Source of the DNA: Methylobacterium sp. E-066
GTDB lineage: Bacteria > Pseudomonadota > Alphaproteobacteria > Rhizobiales > Beijerinckiaceae
Direction of reading: 5' to 3'
DNA: 64,000 nt
Assembly (NCBI RefSeq): GCF_022829635.1
Contig: NZ_JAKSYO010000092.1
Span: forward strand, 1 to 64,000
In this document: one piece after another, positions 17,070-27,378 of the stretch
Numbering within the stretch: position 1 is the first letter of the stretch
Layout: every line of letters starts with the position of its first letter
The notes under the pieces: model-generated
Databases searched by the model: none
The model's input: the letters and a program-made list of their open reading frames with translations, nothing else
What the model was told of the DNA's origin: nothing
Translations under genes and position numbers: made by a program

Positions 17070-18542
17070 CTACGCGGCCGCCAGCGGCTTCGACACGTCC
17101 TCCAGGGACTTGCCCTCCGCGGCCGTGCCCCAGACCCCGCCGACCACCGCGGCGATCAGCATGAGCGCGGCGCCGATCCCGTAGCCGAACAGCACCCAGT
17201 CGCGGGAGCCGGTCTCGACCAGGCTGCCGAACAGGAGCGGCCCGGAGACCCCCCCGATGCCGGTGCCGACCGCGTAGAAGGCCGCGATGGCGAGCGCCCG
17301 GATCTCCAGCGGGAAGGTCTCGGAGACGGTGAGGTAGGCCGAGCTCGCCGCCGCCGACGCGAAGAAGAACACCACCATCCAGGCGGCGGTCTGCCCTACC
17401 GGCCCGATCACGTCGAGGCGGAACAGCAGGCCCACGGCGACCAGCAGCACCGCCGAGATGCCGTAGGTGAAGGCGATCATCTGGCGCCGGCCGATCGTGT
17501 CGAACAACCGCCCGAGGAGCAGCGGGCCGAGGAATGAGCCGAGCGCGAAGGGCAGCAGGTACCAGCCGACGCTGTTGCCCGGCACGTCGTAGAACCGCTC
17601 CAGCACCAGCGCGTAGGTGAAGAACAGCGCGTTGTAGAAGAACGCCTGCGCGACCATCAGGGCGAGCCCGACCATCGTGGCCAACCGGTTCGTGACGAAC
17701 AGGGCCCGGAACACCTCCGACAGGGGGGTGTGGTCGCGGGTCCGGACTTTCATGCGCTTGCTTTCGTCCACCGGCGGCAGGGTCACGCCCTCGTCGGTGA
17801 AGCGCTTCTCGATGCCGGTGACGACCCGGTCGGCTTCCGCGGCGTAGCCGTGCGTGGCGAGCCAGCGCGGGCTCTCGGGGATCCAGGTGCGCAGCAACAG
17901 GATCACCAAGCCGATGGCGCCGCCGGTGAAGAACGCCACGCGCCAGCCCCAGGCCGGATCGATCACCTCCGGCCGCAGCAGCACAATCGACATGAACGAG
18001 CCGAGCGCCGCGCCGATCCAGAACGAGCCGTTGATGACCAAGTTGGTCCAGCCGCGGACCCGGGCCGGGACCAGTTCCTGGATGGTCGAGTTGATCGCCG
18101 TGTACTCGCCGCCGATGCCCGCGCCGGTGAAGAACCGGAAGACGCAGAAGCTCGCGACGTTCCAGGACAGGCCCGTGGCCGCAGTGGCGATCAGGTAGAG
18201 GGCGAGCGTGATGAAGAACAGCTTCTTGCGGCCGATCCGGTCGGTCAGCCAGCCGAAGCCGAGGGCGCCGGTCACCGCGCCGACGAGGTAGCAGGAGGCG
18301 GCGAGCCCGACATCGAATTCCGAGAACGACATTGGCGGCTGGCGCAGGGCGCCGACCAGGGAGCCGGCCAGCGTCACCTCCAGCCCGTCGAGCACCCAGG
18401 TGATGCCCAACGCCACGATGACGAGCACGTGGAAGCGGCCCCAGGGCAGCCGATCCAGTCGCGCGGAGATGTCGGTGTCGATGACGCGGCCGATCTCCGC
18501 ACGCTCGGGTGTCCCGGCGCTTCCCTCAACCTTGCTCGCCAT
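17070..18542 (-). CDS. MFS transporter, metabolite:H+ symporter type
   Basis: Inner-membrane transporter of 490 residues with twelve predicted helices. It starts with a short cytoplasmic arm, then GRFHVLVIVALGITWVLDGL. The MFS loop motif appears as GWLTDRIGRKKLFFITLALY, and GAGIGGEYTAINSTIQELVP is typical of the sugar/acid symporter subgroup. The long central loop between helices 6 and 7 (WIPESPRWLATHGYAAEADR) is a sugar-porter-like signature. The substrate, probably an organic acid or sugar, cannot be fixed. It stands as a single gene. Confidence 0.88.
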   Translation of the reverse strand: MASKVEGSAGTPERAEIGRVIDTDISARLDRLPWGRFHVLVIVALGITWVLDGLEVTLAGSLVGALRQPPMSFSEFDVGLAASCYLVGAVTGALGFGWLTDRIGRKKLFFITLALYLIATAATGLSWNVASFCVFRFFTGAGIGGEYTAINSTIQELVPARVRGWTNLVINGSFWIGAALGSFMSIVLLRPEVIDPAWGWRVAFFTGGAIGLVILLLRTWIPESPRWLATHGYAAEADRVVTGIEKRFTDEGVTLPPVDESKRMKVRTRDHTPLSEVFRALFVTNRLATMVGLALMVAQAFFYNALFFTYALVLERFYDVPGNSVGWYLLPFALGSFLGPLLLGRLFDTIGRRQMIAFTYGISAVLLVAVGLLFRLDVIGPVGQTAAWMVVFFFASAAASSAYLTVSETFPLEIRALAIAAFYAVGTGIGGVSGPLLFGSLVETGSRDWVLFGYGIGAALMLIAAVVGGVWGTAAEGKSLEDVSKPLAAA

Positions 18543-18701
18543 GCCTGTGCGTCCTCCCGATGAGTTCGTTTACCGTGCCTCAAGACTCGGCGTTTACCGC
18601 GACTCGACGCAGGTGTTGGGAACAGGTTGGGAATCGATTCGGTTCGATCCCGTCTTCACCCGTGACAGGCAGAACTCGCGTGTCCACGCGGGTTCCCTGC
18701 C

Positions 18702-18992
18702 ATGTCCACGCCACCCCCTCGTTCCCGGCCGCTGCGCCGGTCCCGGTACGGCCTGCTTGCCGTCATGACGCTGGCCGGGCTCGCCACCGTCCCCACCGAG
18801 GGCGCGGACCGGCATCTGGAACGCCCGAAGCCGCCGGTCCCGATGGCGAGCGCCGAGCGTTGGCGCCTGCGGCCCACCGAGGTGGCGGTGCCGGTCACCA
18901 CCGGCAGCCTGCGCAAGCGCGCCGAGACCGTGATCCCTGAGGGGCGGCGCAGCGTCCGCTTCGTCTACCCGGCACTCGTCGAGGCGCGCTGA
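18702..18992 (+). CDS. Small hypothetical protein with N-terminal hydrophobic segment
   Basis: A 96-residue basic protein. The N-terminus (RSRPLRRSRYGLLAVMTLAG) looks like a signal peptide or membrane anchor. The rest is rich in Arg and Pro and has no motif I recognise. The ATG at 18702 lacks a strong ribosome site. It is transcribed toward the dehydrogenase gene at 19074 and divergently from the MFS gene. It may be a real small envelope protein; the chance that it is a spurious GC-rich frame is appreciable. Confidence 0.45.
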   Translation: MSTPPPRSRPLRRSRYGLLAVMTLAGLATVPTEGADRHLERPKPPVPMASAERWRLRPTEVAVPVTTGSLRKRAETVIPEGRRSVRFVYPALVEAR

Positions 18993-19073
18993 CTTGGCGA
19001 AACCGTTTCGGCCAGGCACAGCGCCTGCATCGCCCCGAGCGGGCGTAGCCTGAGACGCGTACGGAGTTCGAGG

Positions 19074-20015
19074 ATGGCGGAGGTTGTCGCGCTGGTCGGG
19101 TGCAAGAGCCCGGCGCAGGAAGCGGAATACCTGCAGATCCTGTCGGCCGCGATGCCCGGGGAGCGGCTGGTTCCGTTCCGCCGGATGACGGATGCGGAGC
19201 GCGCGGGTGCGCAGGTCGCCATCGTGGCGAACCCGGATCCCGCCGAGGTCGCCGCCCTGCCGGGCCTCGTCTGGGTGCAGAGCCTGTGGGCCGGCGTGGA
19301 AAAACTCGTCGGCGCCTTCGACCGGCCGCTGCCGATCGTCCGGCTGGTCGACCGGGAGATGGCCCGCGCCATGGCCGAGGCCGTGCTCGCCTGGACCACT
19401 TACCTCCAGCGCGACATGCCGGCCTATGCGCGGCAGCAGCGCGAGCGGATCTGGCAGCCGCATCCCTATCGCAAGCCCGGCGACACGACGGTCGGCCTGC
19501 TCGGGCTCGGGGCGCTCGGCACGGCGGCGGCCGAGCGGCTGACCGGGGCCGGGTTCTCCGTCACCGGCTGGAGCCGGACGCCCAAGACCGTGGCGGGAAT
19601 CGAGACATTCCACGGCGCGGACGGTCTCGCGCCGATGCTCGGGCGCTGCGACATCCTCGTCTGCCTGGTGCCTCTGACGCCGGAGACCCGTGGCCTCGTG
19701 AATGCCGCGCGGCTCGCCGCCCTCAAGCCCGGGGCGGCACTGATCAATTTCGCCCGGGGCCCGATCGTGGTGACCGACGAGCTGATCGCAGCGCTGGATT
19801 CCGGCCATCTGTCCCATGCCGTGCTCGATGTGTTCGATGTCGAGCCGCTGCCGGCCGAGTCTCCGCTCTGGAGCCATCCGGGCGTGACCGTGCTGCCGCA
19901 CATCTCCGGCCCCACCGACATGGAGTCCGCCGCCGACACGGTGGCCGCCAATCTGCGCGAATACCGCAGCACCGGGCAGCCGCCGCGGGGCGTCGATGCC
20001 GGGCGGGGGTATTAG
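19074..20015 (+). CDS. D-isomer-specific 2-hydroxyacid dehydrogenase (GhrA-like)
   Basis: NAD(P)H-dependent reductase, probably of glyoxylate or hydroxypyruvate. The 313-residue protein has the Rossmann loop GLLGLGALGTAAAERL at about 142-157, and the catalytic set R in NFARGPIVV, E in VFDVEPLP and H in VLPHIS. It resembles GhrA in length and layout. Glyoxylate and hydroxypyruvate are central in serine-cycle methylotrophs, which fits the suspected host, but substrate preference cannot be told from the sequence. It stands as a single gene; ATG at 19074. Confidence 0.87.
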   Translation: MAEVVALVGCKSPAQEAEYLQILSAAMPGERLVPFRRMTDAERAGAQVAIVANPDPAEVAALPGLVWVQSLWAGVEKLVGAFDRPLPIVRLVDREMARAMAEAVLAWTTYLQRDMPAYARQQRERIWQPHPYRKPGDTTVGLLGLGALGTAAAERLTGAGFSVTGWSRTPKTVAGIETFHGADGLAPMLGRCDILVCLVPLTPETRGLVNAARLAALKPGAALINFARGPIVVTDELIAALDSGHLSHAVLDVFDVEPLPAESPLWSHPGVTVLPHISGPTDMESAADTVAANLREYRSTGQPPRGVDAGRGY

Positions 20016-20048
20016 GGTCTGTCTGGGGGCGGGCATCCATCCCTCGAC

Positions 20049-20164
20049 CTCATCCTGAGGAGCTTGCGCGCAGCGCAAGCCTCGAAGGAGCGCTCCAGCC
20101 TGTCGCGCGATCCCTGGAGGCCTCCTTCGAGGCCTCCGCTGCGCTCCGTCGCCTCAGGATGAGG
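20049..20164. repeat. Dispersed palindromic repeat B, copy 2
   Basis: Same pattern as at 12421: CCTCATCCTGAGGAGC at the left, CTCGAAGGAGCGCTCCAG and CTGGAGGCCTCCTTCGAGG inside, and CCTCAGGATGAGG at the right. It lies between the convergent dehydrogenase and acyl-CoA transferase genes. The tip arms (GCGCGCAGCGC) differ from copy 1. Confidence 0.9.
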
Positions 20165-20228
20165 GGATTAGATTGGAAGAAGGGGGATCAGACAGAGGCT
20201 TCGATAGAGATGCGATCGCATCGGAGCC

Positions 20229-22208
20229 CTATGCCGCCGAGGCGACCGCCGGAGAGATCCGCTTGCGGGCCTTCTTGTCGGTGCTGCCCAGGAAGGCCTG
20301 GGCCTCTTCCTTGCGCTCGAACACGTGGGGGGCGACGCCGCGCTTGGTCAGCGCCTCCTCCATCTTCAGGCGCAGGAACGCGCTGGTGACGTAGCGGGTC
20401 GTGGTCGCATAGTAGTTCGCCTGGAGATACTGGATCATCCCAGCATAGTCGTCGATCAGGTTCTCGTTGAGCCGGAAGCCGTCGTGGTTGATCACGGCGT
20501 TGACCCGCTGGCCGGCCTTGCGGCAGGCCTCGACGATGGTCATGCGCAGCTCGTCCATGTCGCTCTTCACCCGGCAATACCAGCCTTCGAGGTTGATGAA
20601 GAGGATGTTGCGCTCGCCGTCGTAGCTGATGCGCGAGGCCAGATCGAGGTTGAGCAGGTCGGAGAGCAGCTCCATCGGCTCGTCGCGGAAGATGCGCGGG
20701 TCCATCGGCACCGGATTGCGCACCACCGGCTTGAAATCCATGTGGGCGAGGATGTCGCGCTCGATGTCGATGCCCGGCGCCACCTCGACCAGTTCCAGGC
20801 CGTCGGCGGTCAACTGGAACACGCAGCGCTCGGTCACGTAGAGGACCGGCTGCGCCCGCTCGACCGCGTAGGGCCCCGAAAAGGTGTTCTGCTGCACCTG
20901 GGTGACGAACTTGCGGGATCGGCCCTCGCTGACGATCCGCACGACGCCGTCATCGACGGCGATCTCCAGCCCGCCCGCCGTGAAGGTTCCGGCGAACACC
21001 ACCGTGCGGGCGTTCTGCGAGATGTTGATGAAGCCACCGCAGCCGTTGAGCTTGCCGCCGAACTTCGAGGTGTTGACGTTGCCGGCCACGTCGCACTCGG
21101 CCATGCCGAGGCAGGTCATGTCGAGGCCGCCGCCGTCGTAGAAATCGAACATCTGGTTCTGGTCGATGATGCAGTCGGCGTTGGTGGCCGCGCCGAAGCT
21201 CGAGCCCGAGGCCAGCACCCCGCCGACCGCCCCGGCCTCGGTGGTGAGCGTGATGTAGGGGGTGATCTTCTCCTCGTTGGCCACCGACGAGATGCCCTCC
21301 GGGGCGCCGACCCCGAGATTGACCACGCCGTTCGGCGGCAGCTCGAAGGCAGCCCGGCGGGCGATGATCTTGCGCTCGTTGAGCGGCATCCGCTTGATGC
21401 CGGTGACGGGGACGCGGATCTCGCCGGCCAGCGCGGCGTCGTGCATGACGCCGTAATTCATGCGGTGCATCTCGGGCTCGGCGACCACGACGCAATCGAC
21501 CAGGATGCCGGGAACGCGCACGTCCTTGGGCAGCAGGTAGCCGTCATCGACGATGCGCTCGACCTGCGCGATGACGATGCCGCCGTTGTTGCGGGCCGCC
21601 ATGGCCTGGGCCAGGCAATCGAGGGTCAGCGCCTCCTTCTCGTAGGAGAGGTTGCCCGACGGGTCGGCCGAGGTGGCGCGGATGAAGGCCACGTCGATCT
21701 TGGTGGCGGTGTAGAACAGCCACTCCTCGCCATCGACTTCGACCAGCTTGACGATGTCCTCCGTGGTCAGGGTGTTGACCTTGGCGCCGCCGTGGCGCGG
21801 ATCGACATAGGTCTGCAGCCCGACCTTCGAGAACAGGCCGGGCTGGCCGGCGGCACAGGCCCGGTAGAGCTGCGAGATCACCCCCTGGGGCAGGTTGTAG
21901 CCGCGGATCAGGTTGTTCTGCGCGGCCTGCGCGACCTTGGGCATCCGGCCGAAATTGGCGGCGATGACCCGCGAGAGCAGGCCGTCATGATGCAGGCGGC
22001 CGGTGCCGAGGCCTTTGCTGTCGCCCGCGCCCGCGGTCATGATCAGGGTCAGGCCCCGGGGCGATCCGGTCTCGACGAAGCGCTTTTCCAGCGCGGCGTG
22101 CAGCGCCTCCGGGATGCAGCTCTGGACGAAGCCCGTGGTGGTCACGACGTCGTTCACGCGGATCAGCGCGATCGCCTCGTCCGCCGTGATGACCTTGTTC
22201 TTCCGCAT
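20229..22208 (-). CDS. Acyl-CoA:carboxylate CoA-transferase (YdiF-like), extended
   Basis: Class I CoA-transferase that moves CoA between acyl-CoA and short carboxylates (acetate, propionate, 3-keto acids). The alpha-like half begins KVITADEAIALIRVNDVVTT. The beta-like half carries the catalytic glutamate E324 in TLTTEAGAVGGVLASG, and YDGGGLDMTCLGMAECD. At 659 residues it is about 130 longer than E. coli YdiF; the extra C-terminal part (from about residue 530, ILFINLEGWYCRVKSD onward) is unassigned. The ATG at 22208 has GGAGGGAGG upstream; a GTG at 22217 is an alternative start. It follows leuA after a long gap. Confidence 0.85.
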   Translation of the reverse strand: MRKNKVITADEAIALIRVNDVVTTTGFVQSCIPEALHAALEKRFVETGSPRGLTLIMTAGAGDSKGLGTGRLHHDGLLSRVIAANFGRMPKVAQAAQNNLIRGYNLPQGVISQLYRACAAGQPGLFSKVGLQTYVDPRHGGAKVNTLTTEDIVKLVEVDGEEWLFYTATKIDVAFIRATSADPSGNLSYEKEALTLDCLAQAMAARNNGGIVIAQVERIVDDGYLLPKDVRVPGILVDCVVVAEPEMHRMNYGVMHDAALAGEIRVPVTGIKRMPLNERKIIARRAAFELPPNGVVNLGVGAPEGISSVANEEKITPYITLTTEAGAVGGVLASGSSFGAATNADCIIDQNQMFDFYDGGGLDMTCLGMAECDVAGNVNTSKFGGKLNGCGGFINISQNARTVVFAGTFTAGGLEIAVDDGVVRIVSEGRSRKFVTQVQQNTFSGPYAVERAQPVLYVTERCVFQLTADGLELVEVAPGIDIERDILAHMDFKPVVRNPVPMDPRIFRDEPMELLSDLLNLDLASRISYDGERNILFINLEGWYCRVKSDMDELRMTIVEACRKAGQRVNAVINHDGFRLNENLIDDYAGMIQYLQANYYATTTRYVTSAFLRLKMEEALTKRGVAPHVFERKEEAQAFLGSTDKKARKRISPAVASAA

Positions 22209-22589
22209 GAAGCCCACGATCCTCCCTCCGGCCCGGATGTCCGGCCAGCCTCGGCGCCGGCCATCTCCGAGTCTGTTACGGGCCGGCGGTGCGGAGCCCG
22301 CAGGGTTCCGGCGCACGGTCGACCAAATTTCTGACCGTCAGCACTGTTGCGCCGCATCAAAGATTTGCGGCATTGCAGTACAAGCAAGTCCGTTACATCA
22401 TGCTAACGCATAATGACCCGGACGTGCTGCTGAAAAAGTCTTTGGCGCAAGGTCAGAAAAATTGTGCGGCCCCCGCGCATGCGAGGGCCAACCGCGTGAG
22501 GTCTTCGCCTCGCTCCGTCGATTCAGGACAAGGGCCGAGGTTGGGGTGATCGGCAGCCTCCGCCGGCGCCGCGCGAGGGCGGCCCGGCC
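22209..22589. other. Intergenic region upstream of the CoA-transferase, 381 bp
   Basis: I see no gene here. The part at 22320-22470 is unusually A/T-rich for this genome and includes an inverted repeat GCCGCA-N9-TGCGGC at 22351-22371. It most likely carries the leftward promoter of the CoA-transferase gene and the 3' end of the leuA transcript. No clean -35/-10 pair stands out. Confidence 0.5.
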
Positions 22590-24275
22590 TTACCGGCCGA
22601 GCGATGCGGCTGCACTCGCCGCGCTCAGCACGGCCTTCACGGTCGCGGTCGCCACGTCGCTGTCGATCCCGACGCCGAATATCGGGCTGCCGTCGGCGAG
22701 GCTGCATTCGAGATAGGCCGCCGCCTGCGCATCCGAACCGCGCCGGAGCGCATGCTCCGAATAATCCACCACCGCGAGGGCGATGCCGAACGCGTCGGCC
22801 AGGGCAGCGAGCAGGGCCGAGATCAGGCCATTGCCGCGCCCGGACACCGAGACTTCCTGCCCGCGATGGCGGATCCGGCCCGTGAAGATCCGCTCGGAAC
22901 CCGCCTGTCGGCGCAGGCCGCCCCCGTCATCGACCAGCGCGAAAATCTCCGTGTCGTCAACGTGATAGGCGTGCCTGAAGGCGCCCGCGATGTCGGTGGC
23001 CGATAGTTCCCGGCTGGTCCGGTCGGCCAGGACCTGTACGCGCCGGCTCAGGTCGACCTGCAGGGCACGGGGCAGCTTCAACCCCAGATCCTGCTCGATC
23101 ACCCAGGCGACGCCGCCCTTGCCGGACTGGCTGTTGACCCGGATCACCGCCTCGTAGCTCTCGCCGAGATCGGCGGGGTCGATCGGCAGGTAGGGCATCT
23201 CCCAGAGGCCGTCGTTCCGCTGCGCATGGGCGGCAAAACCCTTCCGGATCGCATCCTGGTGCGAGCCCGAGAAGGCGGTATGGACCAGCTCGCCCGCATA
23301 GGGGTGGCGCGGATGCACCGGCAGGCCGTTGCAATAGGTGACGGTGCTCACGACCTCGCGGATCGCCGGGAAGGACAGCTTCGGATCGATCCCCTGCGTG
23401 TACAGGTTCAACGCCAGCGTCACGAGGTCGACATTGCCGGTGCGCTCGCCGTTGCCGAACAGGCAGCCCTCGACCCGGTCGGCGCCGGCCAGCAGCGCCT
23501 GCTCGGCCGAGGCCACGGCGGTGCCGCGGTCGTTGTGCGGATGCACGCTGATGATCACGGCGTCCCGCCGGGAGATGTGGCGGCAGAACCACTCGATCTG
23601 GTCGGCATAGACATTCGGTATCGCCACCTCGACCGTCGTCGGCAGGTTGAGGATCGCCGGCCGCTCCGGCGTCGGCTGCCAGACATCGAGCACGCGCTCG
23701 CAGATCTCGAGGGCGAAATCCGGTTCGGTGAAGCAGAAGGTCTCCGGCGAGTACTCGAAGGTCCAGCGCGTGCCGGGCCGCTTCAGGCTCTCCTCCAGCA
23801 TCGCGGTCACGCCGGATACGGCGAGGGCGACGATCTCGTGCCGCTCCATGCCGAACACGACCCGCCGAAACAGCGGCGCCGTCGCGTTGTAGAGATGCAC
23901 GATGGCCTGGCGGGCACCGTCCAGCGACGCGAAGGTGCGGGCGATCAGGTCGGTCCGCGCCTGCGTCAGAACCTGGATCGACACGTCCTCGGGAATGCGA
24001 TCGTCCTCGATCAGCATCCGGACGAAATCGAAGTCGGTCTGCGAGGCCGAAGGAAAGGCGACCTCGATCTCCTTGAAGCCGATGCCGAGCAGCATGTCGT
24101 AGAAGCGCAGCTTGCGGGCGACATCCATCGGGTCGGCGAGCGCCTGGTTGCCGTCGCGCAGATCCGTGGACAGCCAACGCGGCGCGGTCGCGAGGCGCTT
24201 CGACGGCCAGGTGCGATCCGACAGGTCGATCGGGGAGACGAACGGGCGGTATTTGGTGGCGGGGTTGGTCAGCAT
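22590..24275 (-). CDS. leuA: 2-isopropylmalate synthase
   Basis: First committed enzyme of leucine synthesis; condenses acetyl-CoA with 2-ketoisovalerate. The 561-residue protein has the TIM-barrel start [18 protein letters not shown], the metal site [13 protein letters not shown] and [20 protein letters not shown]. The C-terminal LeuA dimer/allosteric domain (about 430-561) ends [17 protein letters not shown]. The length and N-terminal extension match the long LeuA form. It is divergent from an AraC-family regulator 170 bp away. Leucine feedback control would be expected from the intact C-terminal domain. Confidence 0.95.
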   Translation of the reverse strand: MLTNPATKYRPFVSPIDLSDRTWPSKRLATAPRWLSTDLRDGNQALADPMDVARKLRFYDMLLGIGFKEIEVAFPSASQTDFDFVRMLIEDDRIPEDVSIQVLTQARTDLIARTFASLDGARQAIVHLYNATAPLFRRVVFGMERHEIVALAVSGVTAMLEESLKRPGTRWTFEYSPETFCFTEPDFALEICERVLDVWQPTPERPAILNLPTTVEVAIPNVYADQIEWFCRHISRRDAVIISVHPHNDRGTAVASAEQALLAGADRVEGCLFGNGERTGNVDLVTLALNLYTQGIDPKLSFPAIREVVSTVTYCNGLPVHPRHPYAGELVHTAFSGSHQDAIRKGFAAHAQRNDGLWEMPYLPIDPADLGESYEAVIRVNSQSGKGGVAWVIEQDLGLKLPRALQVDLSRRVQVLADRTSRELSATDIAGAFRHAYHVDDTEIFALVDDGGGLRRQAGSERIFTGRIRHRGQEVSVSGRGNGLISALLAALADAFGIALAVVDYSEHALRRGSDAQAAAYLECSLADGSPIFGVGIDSDVATATVKAVLSAASAAASLGR

Positions 24276-24445
24276 GATGGGATCGGCCGTGGGATCGATG
24301 GCTCGGGAATGCGGCCCGGAAGGCGCTGGCTGCCGGTCGGCCGCGATGTGCGGCGACGGTCCCGATGCGGAGATCCAGCCCTAGGTCAGGCGGCGGTGAT
24401 ATTCTCGCGTGCGAGGATCAAGGTTCGTCGCGAAAGGCTCAGACG

Positions 24446-25222
24446 GTGATCGACGGCATTCGGGTCACGGACGAGATTGCGGTCATCCGGCATGACGGCG
24501 ACCGCTTCGCCAGCCCACTGCATCGCCACGCGCGGGCACAACTCCTCTACGCGATGGCTGGCGTGATCTCTGTCACGACCGACAGCGGGACCTGGGTGGT
24601 GCCGCCGAGCCGGGCAGTCTGGCTTCCGCCGGACACGAACCATGTCACCGCCAGCCATGCCGGGATCCGCTTCCGCTCGCTCCTGATCGACGCGACCGGC
24701 TTCGACGGAGTCCCGGATCGCTGCAGGGTTGTCGAGGTCACGCCGCTCCTGCGCGAGCTGATCCTCAAGCTCGCCGCCCTCACTGAGACGCGAGGGGACC
24801 GGGTGGTCGCCGAGGCCGTGATCCGCCTGCTCATGCTGGAGTTGGCGTTCCTGCCGGTGCAGCCGCTCGACCTGCCGGCTCCGAAGCATGCCGGCCTGGC
24901 GTCGCTGTGCGATCGGATCTGCCGGGATCCCGCCCGCGCGCATCCCATCGCGGCGGCCGCCTCCGAGCTCGCCATGAGCCGGGCGACGTTCATGCGGCTG
25001 TTCCAGCGCGAGACCGGTCTCGGCTTCGGCCGGTGGCGCCAGCAGGCCCGGATGCTCCACGCCTTGCCGCTGCTGGCGGAGGGCCGGGCCATCCTCGATG
25101 TCGCGCTGGATTGCGGCTACGACAGTCCGAGCGCCTTCGCGGCCGTGTTCCGACGCTCCTTCGGGCGCCCGCCGAGCGGGTATTTCCGGCCGCTGCCTGC
25201 GGAAAGCGTCGACCGGGGCTGA
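24446..25222 (+). CDS. AraC-family transcriptional regulator
   Basis: Probable cupin-type AraC regulator, 258 residues from the GTG at 24446 (AAAGG about 9 nt upstream). The N-terminal cupin includes HRHARAQLLYAMAGVISV and VVPPSRAVWLPPDTNHV, which sense a small molecule. The C-terminal double helix-turn-helix reads AAAASELAMSRATFMRLFQ, then FGRWRQQARMLHALPLL and ALDCGYDSPSAFAAVFRRSF. An in-frame upstream extension to 24365 exists, but it lacks homology. It faces leuA head-to-head; the target could be leuA or an unlinked gene. Confidence 0.88.
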   Translation: MIDGIRVTDEIAVIRHDGDRFASPLHRHARAQLLYAMAGVISVTTDSGTWVVPPSRAVWLPPDTNHVTASHAGIRFRSLLIDATGFDGVPDRCRVVEVTPLLRELILKLAALTETRGDRVVAEAVIRLLMLELAFLPVQPLDLPAPKHAGLASLCDRICRDPARAHPIAAAASELAMSRATFMRLFQRETGLGFGRWRQQARMLHALPLLAEGRAILDVALDCGYDSPSAFAAVFRRSFGRPPSGYFRPLPAESVDRG

Positions 25223-25396
25223 TCGCGACATTGCGGATCAGGCCGACGGACGGTTCAGACGCCGCCCCCGCTGGCGAGAACGTGACACCCGGGCGCGCCC
25301 GCCGGGGTGAACCTCGGCCAGAGACATCCGTTGATCGCCGGCCGCCGCTCCCCGCATGCCCGCCGGGTGGCGGCCCGAGGAGATCGAAGACGATTC

Positions 25397-27358
25397 ATGG
25401 GTTGGCCCCGCCGCATCCTCATCGCCGCCGGCCTCGCGACCGTCGCGGCCGGTGCCACGCTCGGCCTCGGCCGGTTCAGCTACGCGCCGATGCCGGACCG
25501 CACGGACCTGCTCAACCCGGACCGCTATCCGATCCAGACCGCGTTCGATGTCCTCGGGCGCCGGGTCTCGCACGCGGAGGCGGATCGGCTGAATGGCACC
25601 GAGGCGGGCCGTAAGGAACTCTCGGCCAACAACGGTGCCGTGGCGATCGATCCCGCCATGGTCGAGCGCGGACGGCAGGCTTTCTACCAGGAGACGTTCG
25701 GCAATGAGGTCTTCCTCACCGACGTGATGGGCATGCTCGATGGCGGCCTGACGCCCACCGAGGTCGCCCTCGCGGTAGCCAAGCTCGGCGGGCAGGGCAC
25801 CACCAACCTCCAGGTCGCCATGGCCCAGGACGTGCGCGTCGGCGACCGGACCTACCGCAAGGGCGAGCTGGTCCCGACCGGTCTCGACGTGCCGAAGGGC
25901 GGCGCCTTCATCATCGGGATCAAGACTTTTTCCGACCGGGGCCATCTGCGGATGGGCATCACCTGCGCGCTTTGCCACGCCGCAGTCGATCCCGGCACCG
26001 GCAGGGTCGTCGAGGGGGCGCCCAACACCGACCTCAATGCCGGGCTGCTGATGGCGCTCGCCAAGAACTCGTCCGCGTACTTCATGCATGCCAGCGTGCC
26101 GGAGGTCGATGCCAAGCCCGCGGCGGAGCCCGAGCACACCGGCTCCACCGGGACCGGGCCGGCCCTTCCGGACGCAGAGGCTGTGGAGGCCGCCACCAAG
26201 GTTCAGGTGGCGAGCTGGCCGCCGGGCAGCTTCGATTCCTCGGCGGACCGGGTGACCAACCCGACCTCGATCCCGTCGAGCTTTTCCGCCTACGGCGAGC
26301 CCTATAGCTGGAGCGGCCGCGAGGCGGTCGGACCGTTCGCAGGCCTGTCGTCGCTCAACAACAATGTCCACGCCGCCAATTCCGACACGACCCAACTCGC
26401 CGCCGCCGCGCCCTGGCTGTTCGGGATGAATGCGGAGGCCTATCTCGGCATCGTCCTGCGTGGCGCGGCCACCGAGTCCTTCCGGTACAAGCCCGGCGAG
26501 GCGCGCCAGCCGTCGGCGGTGCTGCGCAGCGTAGATCCGACGCCGGCCTCGCCTGGGCTCAACAGCTACGCGGTCCTGCCAACCTATCCGGCGACCAACT
26601 ACGTCACCGACAACGGCCTGTTTACCTCGGTGCCAGGGGAACCGGTCAACCACGCCAACAACGCCATGTCGGCGTTCCAGAACCTGCTCCACCCGCCGGC
26701 TGCCAAGCAGGGTCCCGCCGCCGTGCAGGCCGGCCGCGCGGTGTTCGAGAAGGCCGGCTGCGGCGCCTGCCATGCCGGCCCGGCGCTGACCAACCACCGG
26801 ATCATCCCGGCGGCGGAGATCGGCACCGAGCCGACCCGAGCCAGGGCCGGTGCCAAGATGGAGGCGCGCCTTTCGCCCCCGAGCCTCTTCGCCACCGACA
26901 CGCCGTTCCCGCTATCGGTCGATCCGGTGATCGTCCCGGTGCCGCTCGCAGGCGACAAGCTCGCTCAGGTCCAGCTCGCCTGGGGGCAGGGCGGGACCGA
27001 AGGCGGCTACAAGGTGCCGAACCTCGTCGGGCTGGCCTGGACCGCGCCCTACCTGCACGATTCGGGAATCGCGGTCGGCCCCGATCCGGCGATGCAGCTC
27101 GGCGTTCCGGGCACGCTCTATCGCGGCATCGCCCCCGATCCGGCGAACAGCCTTCGCAGCCTGATCGACCGGGACCTGCGGGCGAAGATCATCGCTGCGA
27201 ACAGAGCCTCGGATACGGCACGCATCGCGCGCGTTACCGGCGAAGGCCACGCCTACTGGGCGGATGCCGGCTCAGGGGTCTCGCGTGACGAGCAGACAGC
27301 CCTGATTGCCTACCTGCTGTCGATCGATACGCTGACCGAGCCGGCGGCGACGCCCTGA
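25397..27358 (+). CDS. Di-heme c-type cytochrome, secreted
   Basis: Exported electron-transfer or oxidase-type protein of 653 residues with two heme c sites: CALCH at 190-194 and CGACH at 455-459. The N-terminus (GWPRRILIAAGLATVAAGAT) is a signal or anchor. The second half resembles MauG/cytochrome-peroxidase C-terminal domains: NLVGLAWTAPYLHDSGI and DEQTALIAYLLSIDTL. It is longer than typical di-heme peroxidases (about 350). The ATG at 25397 follows GAGGAG. An SDR gene starts 20 bp downstream, suggesting an operon. The electron donor and substrate are unknown. Confidence 0.8.
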   Translation: MGWPRRILIAAGLATVAAGATLGLGRFSYAPMPDRTDLLNPDRYPIQTAFDVLGRRVSHAEADRLNGTEAGRKELSANNGAVAIDPAMVERGRQAFYQETFGNEVFLTDVMGMLDGGLTPTEVALAVAKLGGQGTTNLQVAMAQDVRVGDRTYRKGELVPTGLDVPKGGAFIIGIKTFSDRGHLRMGITCALCHAAVDPGTGRVVEGAPNTDLNAGLLMALAKNSSAYFMHASVPEVDAKPAAEPEHTGSTGTGPALPDAEAVEAATKVQVASWPPGSFDSSADRVTNPTSIPSSFSAYGEPYSWSGREAVGPFAGLSSLNNNVHAANSDTTQLAAAAPWLFGMNAEAYLGIVLRGAATESFRYKPGEARQPSAVLRSVDPTPASPGLNSYAVLPTYPATNYVTDNGLFTSVPGEPVNHANNAMSAFQNLLHPPAAKQGPAAVQAGRAVFEKAGCGACHAGPALTNHRIIPAAEIGTEPTRARAGAKMEARLSPPSLFATDTPFPLSVDPVIVPVPLAGDKLAQVQLAWGQGGTEGGYKVPNLVGLAWTAPYLHDSGIAVGPDPAMQLGVPGTLYRGIAPDPANSLRSLIDRDLRAKIIAANRASDTARIARVTGEGHAYWADAGSGVSRDEQTALIAYLLSIDTLTEPAATP

Positions 27359-27378
27359 TCATCACGGAACGACGCACC

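Noticed and set aside
20325..22334. Long plus-strand frame opposite the CoA-transferase
   Set aside because: The minus-strand frame encodes a recognisable enzyme with catalytic E324; the plus-strand translation has no domain.
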